Source: Thermoplasmata archaeon (GTDB lineage Archaea > Thermoplasmatota > Thermoplasmata > Lutacidiplasmatales > UBA184). Taken from it: 64,000 nucleotides of DNA. Both the position numbers and the translations under genes were made by a program. The notes under the pieces are model-generated. The model ran no database searches, was not told the origin of the DNA, and saw nothing but the letters and a program-made list of their open reading frames with translations. The stretch is taken from the NCBI GenBank assembly GCA_021819135.1, contig JAKASE010000004.1:1-64000 (forward strand). The letters are read 5' to 3'. Below, piece by piece: positions 8,562 through 17,258 of the stretch. How positions within the stretch are numbered: position 1 is the stretch's first letter; each line of letters opens with the position of its first letter.

Positions 8562-9479
8562 ATGACCGCTTCGAACGAGCTCGAGGGACGAGCGTCGGAA
8601 GCCAAGCGTGTATTGGTCACGGGTGCGACCGGGCAGCAGGGCGGGGCTCTGGCGCGGCTCCTTCTTCGCCGAGGGCATCACGTCCGGGCGATGACACGGA
8701 AACCCGACGGCCCCGCGGCGGCCGCTCTGAGGAAGGCGGGAGCCGAGGTGGTGGCGGGGGACCTCGGGAACCGATCCTCGGTCGAGGCCGCCGCGAAGGG
8801 AACGGACGTGGCGTTCATCGTCGCCACTCCCTATGAACAGGGCGCGGCCACGGAGACTCGATGGGGGAAGACCGGTGTGGATGCGGCCCATGCCGCCGGG
8901 GTCCCCTACATCGTGTATTCCTCCGTGAGCGATGCGGACCGCAACACCGGCATTCCGCACTTCGACAGCAAGTTCGAGGTGGAAGAGCATCTCAAGCGGC
9001 TGGGCACAGACTACTCCATCATCGCCCCCGTGTTCTTCATGGAGAACTTCTTTGCACCCTGGACGACCGCCGGATTCGCGAGCGGAGTCCTCGCGATGGG
9101 CATGGCGCCGGACCGTGCGCTGCAGGTCATCTCCCTCCCCGAGATCGCCGAGTTCACGACCCTCGCCGTGGAACGGCGGCACTCCTTCCGAGGGAAACGG
9201 ATCAACATCGCCTCCGACGAGCGCACGCCGGTCGAAATGGCCCACCTGATCTCCCAGGCCGCAGGGGGGAAACTGAGGTACGTGCCGGTCCCGCTCGACG
9301 AGGTACGGAAGCAGAGCGAGGACTTCGCGAAGATGTACGATTGGTTCAATCGGGTCGGGTACAGCGTCCGCATCCCGAAGCTGAAGTCCGACTATCCGCA
9401 GGTCCACTGGACCACCTTCTCCGAATGGTCGGCGGCTCAGGACTGGTCCCGGGTCCTGCCCCGTTCGACTTCGCACTGA
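8562..9479 (+). CDS. NmrA-like NAD(P)-binding protein
   Basis: 305 residues, an atypical short-chain dehydrogenase/NmrA fold. The Rossmann motif VTGATGQQGGAL lies at about 18-29, and the Arg in MTRKPD suggests NADP preference. The later motifs YIVYSSV and KFEVEEHLKRLG, and the FFMENFF segment, are typical of the NmrA/HSCARG group, where many members sense the NADP(H) state or act as quinone or azo reductases. The catalytic Tyr-x-x-x-Lys of true dehydrogenases is not evident, so a sensor role is possible. The ATG at 8562 is about 27 bases after TTATCT and is likely leaderless. Confidence 0.88.
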   Translation: MTASNELEGRASEAKRVLVTGATGQQGGALARLLLRRGHHVRAMTRKPDGPAAAALRKAGAEVVAGDLGNRSSVEAAAKGTDVAFIVATPYEQGAATETRWGKTGVDAAHAAGVPYIVYSSVSDADRNTGIPHFDSKFEVEEHLKRLGTDYSIIAPVFFMENFFAPWTTAGFASGVLAMGMAPDRALQVISLPEIAEFTTLAVERRHSFRGKRINIASDERTPVEMAHLISQAAGGKLRYVPVPLDEVRKQSEDFAKMYDWFNRVGYSVRIPKLKSDYPQVHWTTFSEWSAAQDWSRVLPRSTSH

Positions 9480-9635
9480 CGATATCCGGAGCTCGTCATC
9501 GGACTCCCACCGCGGATCCGTCGCACCGTTCCCCAGGAGGAATGCCGACGGTCCGCCTCGCCGACCGGACCGCCGGGGCTGCGAGTCCATCCGCGACGTA
9601 TATGGACCGGGAGATTCGAGCCGACCCCGCAGACC

Positions 9636-9848
9636 ATGACCGACGAGGAAGATCGACCCCGATTCCGAGAACACCTTCGAGACCTCGGCCGGGCGCTGGG
9701 CGGGATGGGCAAGGACATCGGCCGGGACGCGGTCGAAGCTCCCCACCTGGCCCGGGTTGGCACGAAGAACGCCCTGGCCCGCGCCGCCGGGATCCGCCGG
9801 ACCCCGATGCAGGAATGGTCCGAGCCAGACCCGGAGGAACCGAAGTAG
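9636..9848 (+). CDS. Small hypothetical protein
   Basis: 70 residues, highly charged, with an amphipathic helix pattern (RFREHLRDLGRALGGMGKDIG). No family is recognised. A clear TATA-like sequence (CGTATATGG near 9597-9605) stands about 30 bases before the ATG, which is better support for expression than the coding sequence itself. It ends about 330 bases before the heme operon. The protein could be a small DNA- or protein-binding factor, but nothing in it decides this. Confidence 0.55.
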   Translation: MTDEEDRPRFREHLRDLGRALGGMGKDIGRDAVEAPHLARVGTKNALARAAGIRRTPMQEWSEPDPEEPK

Positions 9849-10178
9849 CCGCCCCCGACACTCCCGACCCGTACCGCGGGGTTGCCCTGGCAAGGGCCCT
9901 GAGAACCGAACGGGACCGTTTCGACCAGTGGGGGATGCCCCAGGGGCCCCTCCGCCGGTATGGGTAAATCGCGGTTGACACAATCCCTTAGCCTCCTACC
10001 GGGAGGATGGACCCCGATGAGCTCGGGAAGGCCGCGCCGGCCGACCGCAAGATATCGATCCTTGGCGCCGCGGCGCCCCCCGCGCCGCGTCGGGGCCGGC
10101 GAGCCCGGCCTCCCCGCGGCGGGACGGCGCCCGAGCCCGGGATCCCGGGCGGCCGCGGGAAGGTCGGTCCGGGGGGGC

Positions 10179-11459
10179 GTGGCGCACCCGCTCTCGGAAG
10201 AAGGGGAGCTCCGCGATCCGACCGCTCCGGCCGAGCCGTCCCCGGCGCCACTCGAGCTCTATGCGTGGGAGCAGAGCCTCGACACGACGTCGCTCGAAGA
10301 ACTGGAGTCGGTCCACCGGTCGGCGGATCGCGACTGGCTCGACGCCCTCTTCCGGGCGTCGCCCGCGCTCGGTGAGGTCGCCCGCCTGGCCACCTGTCAC
10401 CGAGTCGAGCTCTTCTTAGTGTCCTCCTCCGAGCCCGCCGCCCAACGGTTCGCCCACAAGCTGCCCGGCCGGCCCGCGGCCTGGAAGGCACGGACCGGCC
10501 GCGACGCCATCCGTCACCTGTTCCGCGTGGCGAGTGGGCACGGGTCGCTCGCGGACGGGGAAAAGGAGATCCGGCTCCAGGTCCGGTCGGCGGGCGGCGC
10601 GAGCCTCTGTCGCCTGCCTCGCCCTGTCCTCCGCGAGATCTTCGGCGCCGCCGCCGATGCGGCGGACTCGGTCGCCCCCGAGGTCGCCCCGGAGCGGTCG
10701 ATCGCCGCCGTGGCCGCCTCCGAGCTCCTCCGTCTGCTTCCCGGTCCCCGTCGCCGGGTGCTGGTCATTGGGGCCGGTATCGTCGGGCGACAGGTCGTCG
10801 AGGCCCTGGCCGGTCGGGTCGAGGTCACGATGGCCTACCGCAGCCGGCCCCCGGACCCCGGATTCCTCCGGGCGACCCACAGCCGGGCCGTGCCGATCGC
10901 GGCGCTGCCGAAGGAACTGCGCCGGGCCGACGGGGTCGTCACCGCCGCGAAGAGCGGCGACCGGTGCCTCGGACCGGAAGACCTCGTCTCGGACCGGGAC
11001 CTGGTCCTGGTCGACCTCGGTGTCCCGCGGAACGTCGACCCGAGCGTTCGCCGGTCGCCCCGCGTTCGTCTGATCGACCTCGAGGCCCTCCACGAATCGG
11101 TCCGTGCGCCCCTCGCCACGCGGGAAGACCCGGCGCTCGCCCGGCTCACGGAAGAGTGCGGGGACCGCTGGGAGGCCCGCGCGCTCCAGCCCTGGATCGA
11201 CACGGTTCGCCGTCAGGCCGAGTCGGTCCGCCGGTCGGAGATCGCCGTTGCGCGCGAGTTCTTGGGCCGTCTCACGCCGGACCAGGAGCAGGCGCTCGAC
11301 CGGCTCACGCGCCGCCTGGTCTCCCGGCTCCTGCTCGCCTCGACCGAACGGCTCCGGACCCTGCCGCCGGGGGCCGAGGGGGACCGTTTCCGACAATTCG
11401 CGCTCGAGCTGCTCCGTGTCCGGAACGGGGCGCCCGACCCGCTCCCGGGACGGGGCTGA
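10179..11459 (+). CDS. hemA: Glutamyl-tRNA reductase
   Basis: First committed enzyme of tetrapyrrole synthesis: reduces glutamyl-tRNA(Glu) to glutamate-1-semialdehyde with NADPH. The catalytic cysteine is in ATCHRVELF, followed by the conserved FRVASG segment, the NADP-binding GAGIVG motif, LVDLGVPRNVDP and a C-terminal dimerisation helix region. From the GTG at 10179 the protein has 426 residues, the normal family length. An in-frame ATG at 10017, about 25 bases after a TATA-like CCCTTAGCC, would add a 54-residue Arg/Pro-rich extension; that start is a real alternative. The gene heads a cluster with AhbD, ferrochelatase and a porphyrinogen oxidase. Confidence 0.92.
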   Translation: MAHPLSEEGELRDPTAPAEPSPAPLELYAWEQSLDTTSLEELESVHRSADRDWLDALFRASPALGEVARLATCHRVELFLVSSSEPAAQRFAHKLPGRPAAWKARTGRDAIRHLFRVASGHGSLADGEKEIRLQVRSAGGASLCRLPRPVLREIFGAAADAADSVAPEVAPERSIAAVAASELLRLLPGPRRRVLVIGAGIVGRQVVEALAGRVEVTMAYRSRPPDPGFLRATHSRAVPIAALPKELRRADGVVTAAKSGDRCLGPEDLVSDRDLVLVDLGVPRNVDPSVRRSPRVRLIDLEALHESVRAPLATREDPALARLTEECGDRWEARALQPWIDTVRRQAESVRRSEIAVAREFLGRLTPDQEQALDRLTRRLVSRLLLASTERLRTLPPGAEGDRFRQFALELLRVRNGAPDPLPGRG

Positions 11460-11647
11460 GCGACCCCCCCCCACCGATCCGGGTCCCCCCGATGCCGCAG
11501 GCGCTATCCGCCCATGCGGGGTCTCCCGAAGCGCTCGTGACTCGCGATCCCCCCTCCGTGGAGCCCGCGCGCGGCTCGGTCCAGTTAACGCCGGTCGACG
11601 GCCCGCTTATCGGGGGGACTTCGGGCTCGGCCGCCGCGGGGGAACGC

Positions 11648-12757
11648 ATGGAGGCGCGCCGGGAAGCTGCCGTCGATCGGGTCCCGGGACTCTCGAAGAG
11701 CCCCGATGCCGTCCCTCCGGTGCCCCGGAACTTCGCGGAGGCGCCGATGCTGATCGCCTGGGAGCTCACCCGGGCCTGTGGACTCAAGTGCCGGCACTGT
11801 CGGGCGACCGCGATCCCGCACCGGGACCCCGGGGAGCTCAGCACCGCGGAGATCTTCCGGGTCCTCGAGGAGATCGCGGGCCTTCGTCCGCACCGTCCGG
11901 TGATGATCTTCACGGGAGGGGACCCGACGGAGCGGCCCGACCTCTCGGAGATCCTGGCCCGTTCGGTGTCGCTCGGTCTCATCACGGCGGTCTCGCCCAG
12001 CGTGACCCCGCGGCTCACGGACGCGGTGATCTCGGGATGGGCCCGCGCCGGGGTCCACACGGTCTCGATCAGCATCGACGGGTCCGTGGCGGACGTCCAC
12101 GACCGCTTCCGGGGGGTGCCCGGTACGTTCGCCGCGTCGCTCGCGGCCGCCCGCTCGGTCGTGGAGCATGGCCTCCCGCTCCAGGTGAACACCTCGATCT
12201 CACCGGAGACCCCGGGCCCGCTCGAATCGATGGCCGAGCTCGTCCGGGGCCTCGGCGCGCGCCGTTGGGAGCTCTTCTTCGTGATCGGCACGGGCCGGGC
12301 CCGCGAGCTCCCGGCCCTGTCCGCCGAGGCGACGGAGTCGGTGCTCGTCTGGCTCGCCGGCCACGCCCCGGCCGCTCCGTACCGCATCACGACCGTCGCC
12401 GCGCCCCAGTTCCGCCGGGTGCGGGAGCAGCTGGCCCCCTCGGGCCGAAAGGCGGAGGGACCGGTCGTCAAGGAGGGGCGAGGGTTCGCCTTCATCGACC
12501 ACCTCGGCCACGTCGCCCCGAACGGCTACCTGCCGGTCGACGCCGGCAACATTCGACGCGAGACGTTCAGCGCTATCTACCGGGATAGTCCTCTGTTCCG
12601 CGTGCTGCGCGATACGAGCCGGCTCAAGGGTCGCTGCGGCCGATGCCCGTACCGCGAGGTCTGCGGAGGGTCGCGGGCGCGGGCGTACGCCGAGACCGGG
12701 GACATCCTCGCCGAGGATCCGGCCTGCCCGTACCAGCCGGAGATGGCCGCGTCGTGA
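11648..12757 (+). CDS. ahbD: AhbD-like radical SAM heme synthase (coproheme decarboxylase)
   Basis: 369 residues. The radical SAM cluster motif CxxxCxxC is at C44, C48, C51 (ELTRACGLKCRHC), followed by the FTGGDPTERPDL glycine motif. The C-terminal auxiliary cluster region reads CGRCPYREVCGGSRARAY, then GDILAEDPAC, the signature of the AhbD/NirJ heme family. AhbD decarboxylates Fe-coproporphyrin III to heme b; NirJ acts in heme d1 synthesis. The neighbourhood (hemA, ferrochelatase, porphyrinogen oxidase) favours AhbD. The ATG at 11648 is about 37 bases after a TATA-like GCTTATC; an earlier ATG at 11492 would add a low-complexity tail. Its stop overlaps the next start (GTGA). Confidence 0.85.
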   Translation: MEARREAAVDRVPGLSKSPDAVPPVPRNFAEAPMLIAWELTRACGLKCRHCRATAIPHRDPGELSTAEIFRVLEEIAGLRPHRPVMIFTGGDPTERPDLSEILARSVSLGLITAVSPSVTPRLTDAVISGWARAGVHTVSISIDGSVADVHDRFRGVPGTFAASLAAARSVVEHGLPLQVNTSISPETPGPLESMAELVRGLGARRWELFFVIGTGRARELPALSAEATESVLVWLAGHAPAAPYRITTVAAPQFRRVREQLAPSGRKAEGPVVKEGRGFAFIDHLGHVAPNGYLPVDAGNIRRETFSAIYRDSPLFRVLRDTSRLKGRCGRCPYREVCGGSRARAYAETGDILAEDPACPYQPEMAAS

Positions 12758-13701
12758 GCGCCGCCGTCCCTCGACCCGTGCTCCTGATGGCGCACGGGGC
12801 CGCCGAATCGGTCGATGAGCTGCCCGCGTACTATACCCACGTGCGGGGGAGCCCGCCCCCGCCCGCCCTGCTCGAGGAGCTCACCGAGCGGTACCGCGCG
12901 ATCGGCGGCCGCTCTCCGCTGCGGTCGATCACCGCGTCGCTCGCCGGCGGCCTCGAGCGGGAGCTCGAGGCCCGGCACGGTCCCGGGCGATTCTCCGTAC
13001 AGTTCGCCTTCCGTCATACCGCCCCGTACATCGAGGAGGTCGTCGGCTCGATCCTGAACAACGGGGCCCGTGCCGTCCTCGCGATCGTCCTGGCCCCGCA
13101 CCGCTCGGGGTTCGTGGACCAGGGGTACCGTCGTCCGATAGAGGCGGCGCTTCGGTCCTCCGGTCGGTCGACGCCGGTACAGATCTCCCCGGAGTGGTAC
13201 CTCGAACCGGCGTTCGTGGCCCTTGAGGCCGACCTGATCCGGGAAGCGGTCGCCCGCCTACCCCCCGACTTGGCCCCTTCGTGCCGCGTCGTTTTCAGCG
13301 CCCACAGCCTTCCGGAGCGGATCGTCGCCAAGGGTGATCCGTACCCGGACCAGCTTCGGGAGGGGGCCCGGATCATCGCCGAGCGCGCCGGGCTCACGGC
13401 CGACCGCTACACGGTCGCCTGGCAGAGCGCCGGGCGGACGGGGGACCGGTGGCTGGGCCCCGACCTACGGGAGGTGCTGCGTCAGGAGCATGCGCGGGGC
13501 ACCCGGGCCGTTGTTGTCTGTCCGCACGGCTTCGTCTGCGACCATCTCGAGGTCCTCTTCGACATCGATATCGAGGCGCGTGAGGTCGCCGACTCCCTGG
13601 GTCTGCGGATGGAGCGGACGGGGATGCCCAACGACCGGCTCCCGTTCGTCCGGGCCCTCGCCGACGTCGTCGACCGAATGGAACGGGCTCCCGGACGATG
13701 A
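12754..13701 (+). CDS. hemH: Ferrochelatase (proto- or coproporphyrin type)
   Basis: 315 residues, close to the usual 300-350. It inserts ferrous iron into a porphyrin. Visible family motifs are LLMAHGA at the N-terminus, FAFRHTAPYIEE (the Arg-His-x-x-Pro-x-Ile region), the metal-site SAHSLPERI, and VCPHGFVCDHLEVLFDIDIEA containing the conserved acidic ladder. There is no C-terminal iron-sulfur extension. Whether the substrate is protoporphyrin IX or coproporphyrin III cannot be read from sequence; the AhbD-like neighbour makes coproporphyrin attractive (inference). GTG start overlaps the upstream stop by GTGA, and its own end overlaps the next ATG. Confidence 0.93.
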   Translation: MSAAVPRPVLLMAHGAAESVDELPAYYTHVRGSPPPPALLEELTERYRAIGGRSPLRSITASLAGGLERELEARHGPGRFSVQFAFRHTAPYIEEVVGSILNNGARAVLAIVLAPHRSGFVDQGYRRPIEAALRSSGRSTPVQISPEWYLEPAFVALEADLIREAVARLPPDLAPSCRVVFSAHSLPERIVAKGDPYPDQLREGARIIAERAGLTADRYTVAWQSAGRTGDRWLGPDLREVLRQEHARGTRAVVVCPHGFVCDHLEVLFDIDIEAREVADSLGLRMERTGMPNDRLPFVRALADVVDRMERAPGR

Positions 13702-15209
13702 GCGCGTCGGTCGCCGGGAGCCCCGCCGGGCCCCCGCGGGTGGTGATCATCGGCGGGGGCATCACCGGACTGGCCGCCGCCTGGGAGCTCGAAGGCCCGA
13801 GCCGTTCGGGCGCCCTCGGGGTCGACCTCTTCGAATCGTCCGACCGCGTCGGGGGACCGATCCGTTCTGACGTCACTTCGGGTCACGTGCTGGAGGGAGG
13901 ACCGGACTGCTTTCTTTCGACAAAGCCCGGAGCCATCGAGCTCTGCGAGGAGCTGGGGCTCTCCGGGTCGCTGATCGGGGTCCGGCCCTCGGCCGGCCGG
14001 GCATTCATCTACCGCGACGGCCGGCTCCACCGGATCCCCGCGCTCCTCGGCCCCGGCCGACGGTCCGCGGTGCGTGCGCTCGCGTCCACGACCCTCTTCT
14101 CGCGGGCCGGGAAGTTCCGCATGCTGGCCGGAGGGGCCCTGGTCTGGCTTCGGCCGATACACGCCGACGATCGCTCCGCGCTAGGACCCCAGCTACGGTC
14201 CCGATTCGGCGACGAGGCCGTCGACTGGATGCTCGAGCCGCTGGTCTCGGGCGTCCACCCCGCTCCGCTCGAGATCCTGAGCGCGTCGGCCGTGGCCGGC
14301 GTCCTGCCGTCCCGGTGGGTCGTCGGTCGGTCTCCTCCGACCATGGTCCGACCCCCGAGTCCGGGCCCAGTCGCGCCGGGCTCGCCGCCTTCGGTCCGTC
14401 TTCCCGCCGGGCCGTTCCTCTCGTTGCGGGAGGGACTGGAGCAGCTCCCCCGTACCCTGGCCGCGCAGCTCTCGGGAGCGGCGGTGCACCTGCGCACGCG
14501 CGTCCGCGAGGTTCGGCCGGAAGGCGAGCGCTATGCGGTCGCCCTCGACGACGGGCGGAACGTGCTCGCCGATGGGGTGGTCTTCGCGGTCCCTCCTCCC
14601 GTGGCGTCGCAGCTCCTCGCCGGGGGCTTTCCCACCGCTGCCGGACATCTGAAGGAGATCCGAATGGAGAGCCTCGGGGTGGTCGGCGCCGTGTTCGACC
14701 GGTCGGACGTTCCGCTCCCTCTCGACGGCTCGGGCATCCTGGTCCCGCGGCGGAGCGGCCTACCGGTTTCGGCGTTCACATGGCTGTCGGCGAAGTGGGA
14801 CCGGCCGGGGGCGGGCCCGGAGGAGATCGCGCTTCGCGTCTTCCTGCGGAGCGACCCCGGTCGGACCGACCCCCCCTCTGAAGCCGAGTGGCTGGCCCTC
14901 GCCCGAGAAGGGCTGCGCGCGGTGATGGGGATCACGGCCGCACCGCGGTTCGCGACCGTCTTCGCGCACCGGGCCGCGCTCGCGTGGTACGAGGTAGGTC
15001 ACGTCGAGCGGGTCCGTGAGGTGCGTCGGATCCTCGGCGACGGCTCCGGGGTCGAGCTGGCGGGCGCCTCCTACGACGGCCTCGGGATACCCGACGCGAT
15101 CCGCTCCGGGCGCGAGGCAGCGCGGCGGATCCGCGCGCGTGTGGAGAGGAGATCGCCGCCGGGGCTACCGAAACGACCCGTCGGCGAGCCCCTCCGTTCC
15201 GGAGCGTGA
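13698..15209 (+). CDS. hemY: FAD-dependent porphyrinogen oxidase (HemY/CgoX type)
   Basis: 503 residues, the length typical of oxygen-dependent protoporphyrinogen or coproporphyrinogen III oxidases. The FAD Rossmann motif GGGITGLAAAWEL is at about 16-28, then GGPIRSD, EGGPDCFL and LEPLVSGVHP match the family; the C-terminal FAD-contacting segment (SYDGLGIPDAIRSG) closes the fold. It aromatises a porphyrinogen using oxygen as acceptor. It overlaps ferrochelatase by ATGA and the transporter by GTGA, so all these proteins are probably made in set ratios. Presence of this enzyme implies an oxygen-using heme route. Confidence 0.92.
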   Translation: MSASVAGSPAGPPRVVIIGGGITGLAAAWELEGPSRSGALGVDLFESSDRVGGPIRSDVTSGHVLEGGPDCFLSTKPGAIELCEELGLSGSLIGVRPSAGRAFIYRDGRLHRIPALLGPGRRSAVRALASTTLFSRAGKFRMLAGGALVWLRPIHADDRSALGPQLRSRFGDEAVDWMLEPLVSGVHPAPLEILSASAVAGVLPSRWVVGRSPPTMVRPPSPGPVAPGSPPSVRLPAGPFLSLREGLEQLPRTLAAQLSGAAVHLRTRVREVRPEGERYAVALDDGRNVLADGVVFAVPPPVASQLLAGGFPTAAGHLKEIRMESLGVVGAVFDRSDVPLPLDGSGILVPRRSGLPVSAFTWLSAKWDRPGAGPEEIALRVFLRSDPGRTDPPSEAEWLALAREGLRAVMGITAAPRFATVFAHRAALAWYEVGHVERVREVRRILGDGSGVELAGASYDGLGIPDAIRSGREAARRIRARVERRSPPGLPKRPVGEPLRSGA

Positions 15210-16468
15210 TCGAGCCGATGGTCCCGCTCCCCACCGACCGATCGGCTTCGACCTGGGATCGACCGATCCTGTCGGTCACCCGGGCGGCCCGCGGTTTCGG
15301 CGCCGGGGCGCTCTCGGTCGTTCTGGCGATCGACCTCGGCCGGGCGTCGTACTCTCCCCTGCTCGTGGGGGCCCTCCTGGCGCTCGCGATGGCGGGGGCC
15401 TCGGCCTGGTCGATCCTGGTGCCGCGGGCCGAGCGGTGGATCGGCCGCCGGTCCCTCTTCGGGGTCGGCGCGGTCGCCCTCGCGGCGGGAGGGACGCTCC
15501 TCTGGTACGACCTCGCGAGCCTCGCGGTCGTCGTCGTCGCCCTCCTGCTCGGGGGGATCGTCGCCGGCTCGGCGGACATCAGCCCGCTCGGTGCCCTCGA
15601 GCAGGCGTCGCTCGCGGACGCGGCCTCCGACCGGCACCGGACCCGCACGTTCTCGTTCTACAACCTCGCGGGCTACATCGGCACGGCGCTCGGGGCCCTG
15701 GCCGCCGGTCCCCTCTCACAGGTCGGGTCGCCCTTCGGAACGTCGGCGGGGTCGGCTCCGCGCGACGCCGTCATGCTCCTCTACGCCCTCATCGGGGTCG
15801 GGCTCGTTCCGGCGTATTTCGCGCTTTCCCGCCCCCGAGACACCGGGGCGGTCGTTCCGGCCCGTCCGCCCATCGACGAGGCGACCCGTTCGATCGTGCG
15901 GAGCCTCTCCGGCCTCTTCGCGATCGATGCGTTCGGGGGCGGGCTCATCGCGAACACCCTCGTCGCCTACTATCTCGAGATACGGTTCGCGCCGTCGCTC
16001 GAGTCCCTCGGCCTCCTCTTCTTCGCCGCCAGCCTCGCCGCCGCGTTCTCCCTGATGGCCGCGGTGCCGCTCGCCCGACGGTTCGGTCTCGTCAACACGA
16101 TGGTCTTCACGCACATCCCGTCGAGCATCCTGCTGATCATGTTCGCGTTCGGGCCGACCTTCCTGGTCGCGTCCCTGTTCTGGATCGCCCGGTCGACGCT
16201 CTCCCAGATGGACGTGCCCACCCGTCAGTCGTACACGCAGGCCGTCGTGCCTCCCGGGGCCCGGGCGACCGCGGCCGGATACACCACCGCGGCGCGAAGC
16301 GCCCAATTGCTCGGAGCCCCGGTGACGGGGGCGCTCCTCGGGTTCGGCGGCCCGTGGCTGGCCGGTCCCTTCCTACTCGCGGGCTCCGTCAAGATCGCCT
16401 ACGATCTCGCCCTCTACCGCAGGTTCCGCTGGATCCGACCTCCCGAGGAGATCGGACGGTCGGGTTGA
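15206..16468 (+). CDS. Major facilitator superfamily transporter in the heme operon
   Basis: 420 residues with about 10-12 hydrophobic helices, an MFS-like loop GRRSLFGVGA after helix 2-3, and a central charged loop (SRPRDTG) dividing two halves. GTG start overlaps the porphyrinogen oxidase stop, so it is the last gene of the heme operon. Position suggests export or import of a porphyrin, heme or iron chelate, or protection from porphyrin build-up, but nothing in the sequence names the substrate. It could equally be a drug exporter captured by the operon. Confidence 0.85.
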   Translation: MIEPMVPLPTDRSASTWDRPILSVTRAARGFGAGALSVVLAIDLGRASYSPLLVGALLALAMAGASAWSILVPRAERWIGRRSLFGVGAVALAAGGTLLWYDLASLAVVVVALLLGGIVAGSADISPLGALEQASLADAASDRHRTRTFSFYNLAGYIGTALGALAAGPLSQVGSPFGTSAGSAPRDAVMLLYALIGVGLVPAYFALSRPRDTGAVVPARPPIDEATRSIVRSLSGLFAIDAFGGGLIANTLVAYYLEIRFAPSLESLGLLFFAASLAAAFSLMAAVPLARRFGLVNTMVFTHIPSSILLIMFAFGPTFLVASLFWIARSTLSQMDVPTRQSYTQAVVPPGARATAAGYTTAARSAQLLGAPVTGALLGFGGPWLAGPFLLAGSVKIAYDLALYRRFRWIRPPEEIGRSG

Positions 16469-16648
16469 CGGCCGATCGTCTCCCGCCTCCCTCCCCCCTG
16501 GAGAGGCCCGGCCGGCGCGGGGGGGAACGGACCACACCGGCGAACTCGCGCGTCCGGTACGCCCCGATCGAGGCGCGTCGTCGCGATCGCCCCGAAGCCC
16601 CGAGCTTATGGCGAGTGGGTCTCTCTCGGAACCGACCGAAGGCGTCCC

Positions 16649-17164
16649 ATGGAGAAGGTCAAGCTCTACGCCGACCCGACACCGGTGGGCGAGACCTTCT
16701 GCGAGCAGATCCCCGGCCCCCCGCTGGTACAGTTCGAGCTTTCGCGAGGCGGGATCCCGAGAGCGTCGCGGGTGATCGATCAGCTCTTCGAGAACAGCCG
16801 GGTGGGGTGGGCGGACCTCCTCCGGGACCGCACCAGCGAGGTCCTGCGCCGGGAGGAGGAGCCCGATCGCTTCCGGTTCGTCGTTCGTCTGTCACGTCGG
16901 GGAGGCACCACGGCGATCGAAGTGCGTCGCCGGTCCCCGACCGACCTCTGGTCGCATGGCCACGTCGTGCGGAACCGGACCGTCGAGTGCGCCTTTCACC
17001 ACTACAGCGTGCGCTCGGAGGGGACCGTGGGTGAGCTGCGCGACCAGGTCGAGCTCCGGAGCACGAGCCGGTTCTTTCGATTCCAGCGGCGCCAGATGGG
17101 CTCCGTCGCGGCTCGGGCCGCCGAGAACCGGCTGGACGACATCGTGCGGGAGCTCGGTCAGTGA
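16649..17164 (+). CDS. Hypothetical protein
   Basis: 171 residues, soluble, rich in Arg and Glu. The pattern of beta strands separated by basic loops (RFRFVVRLSRRGGTTAIEVRR, then TVECAFHHYSV) suggests a small beta-barrel or START-like fold, but I cannot assign a family. A TATA-like GCTTATGGC lies about 40 bases before the ATG, so it is transcribed apart from the heme operon. There are no membrane segments and no catalytic motif. Confidence 0.7.
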   Translation: MEKVKLYADPTPVGETFCEQIPGPPLVQFELSRGGIPRASRVIDQLFENSRVGWADLLRDRTSEVLRREEEPDRFRFVVRLSRRGGTTAIEVRRRSPTDLWSHGHVVRNRTVECAFHHYSVRSEGTVGELRDQVELRSTSRFFRFQRRQMGSVAARAAENRLDDIVRELGQ

Positions 17165-17258
17165 AGACCCGGGACTCGAAACGCAGACCGCCTCTCGCGC
17201 CGAACGAAACACCATGTAGGGCGGGTGCGATGGGGAGGTCGACGGAGGTTCGGGCGAG

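Noticed and set aside
9974-9990. TTGACA-like bacterial -35 motif before hemA
   Set aside because: Archaeal promoters use TATA/BRE; the nearby CCCTTAGCC fits better.
4771-9990. Second copy of the tRNA-Arg 3' end as an attachment site
   Set aside because: I looked for the GGGTTCAAATCCC-CGCGCCC end to the right and found no repeat, so an integrase-type island cannot be shown.
10007-10375. Separate ORF beginning MDPDELGK in front of hemA
   Set aside because: Starts protein-like but soon becomes Arg/Pro/Gly-rich and overlaps hemA in another frame; kept only as a hint that the hemA start is uncertain.
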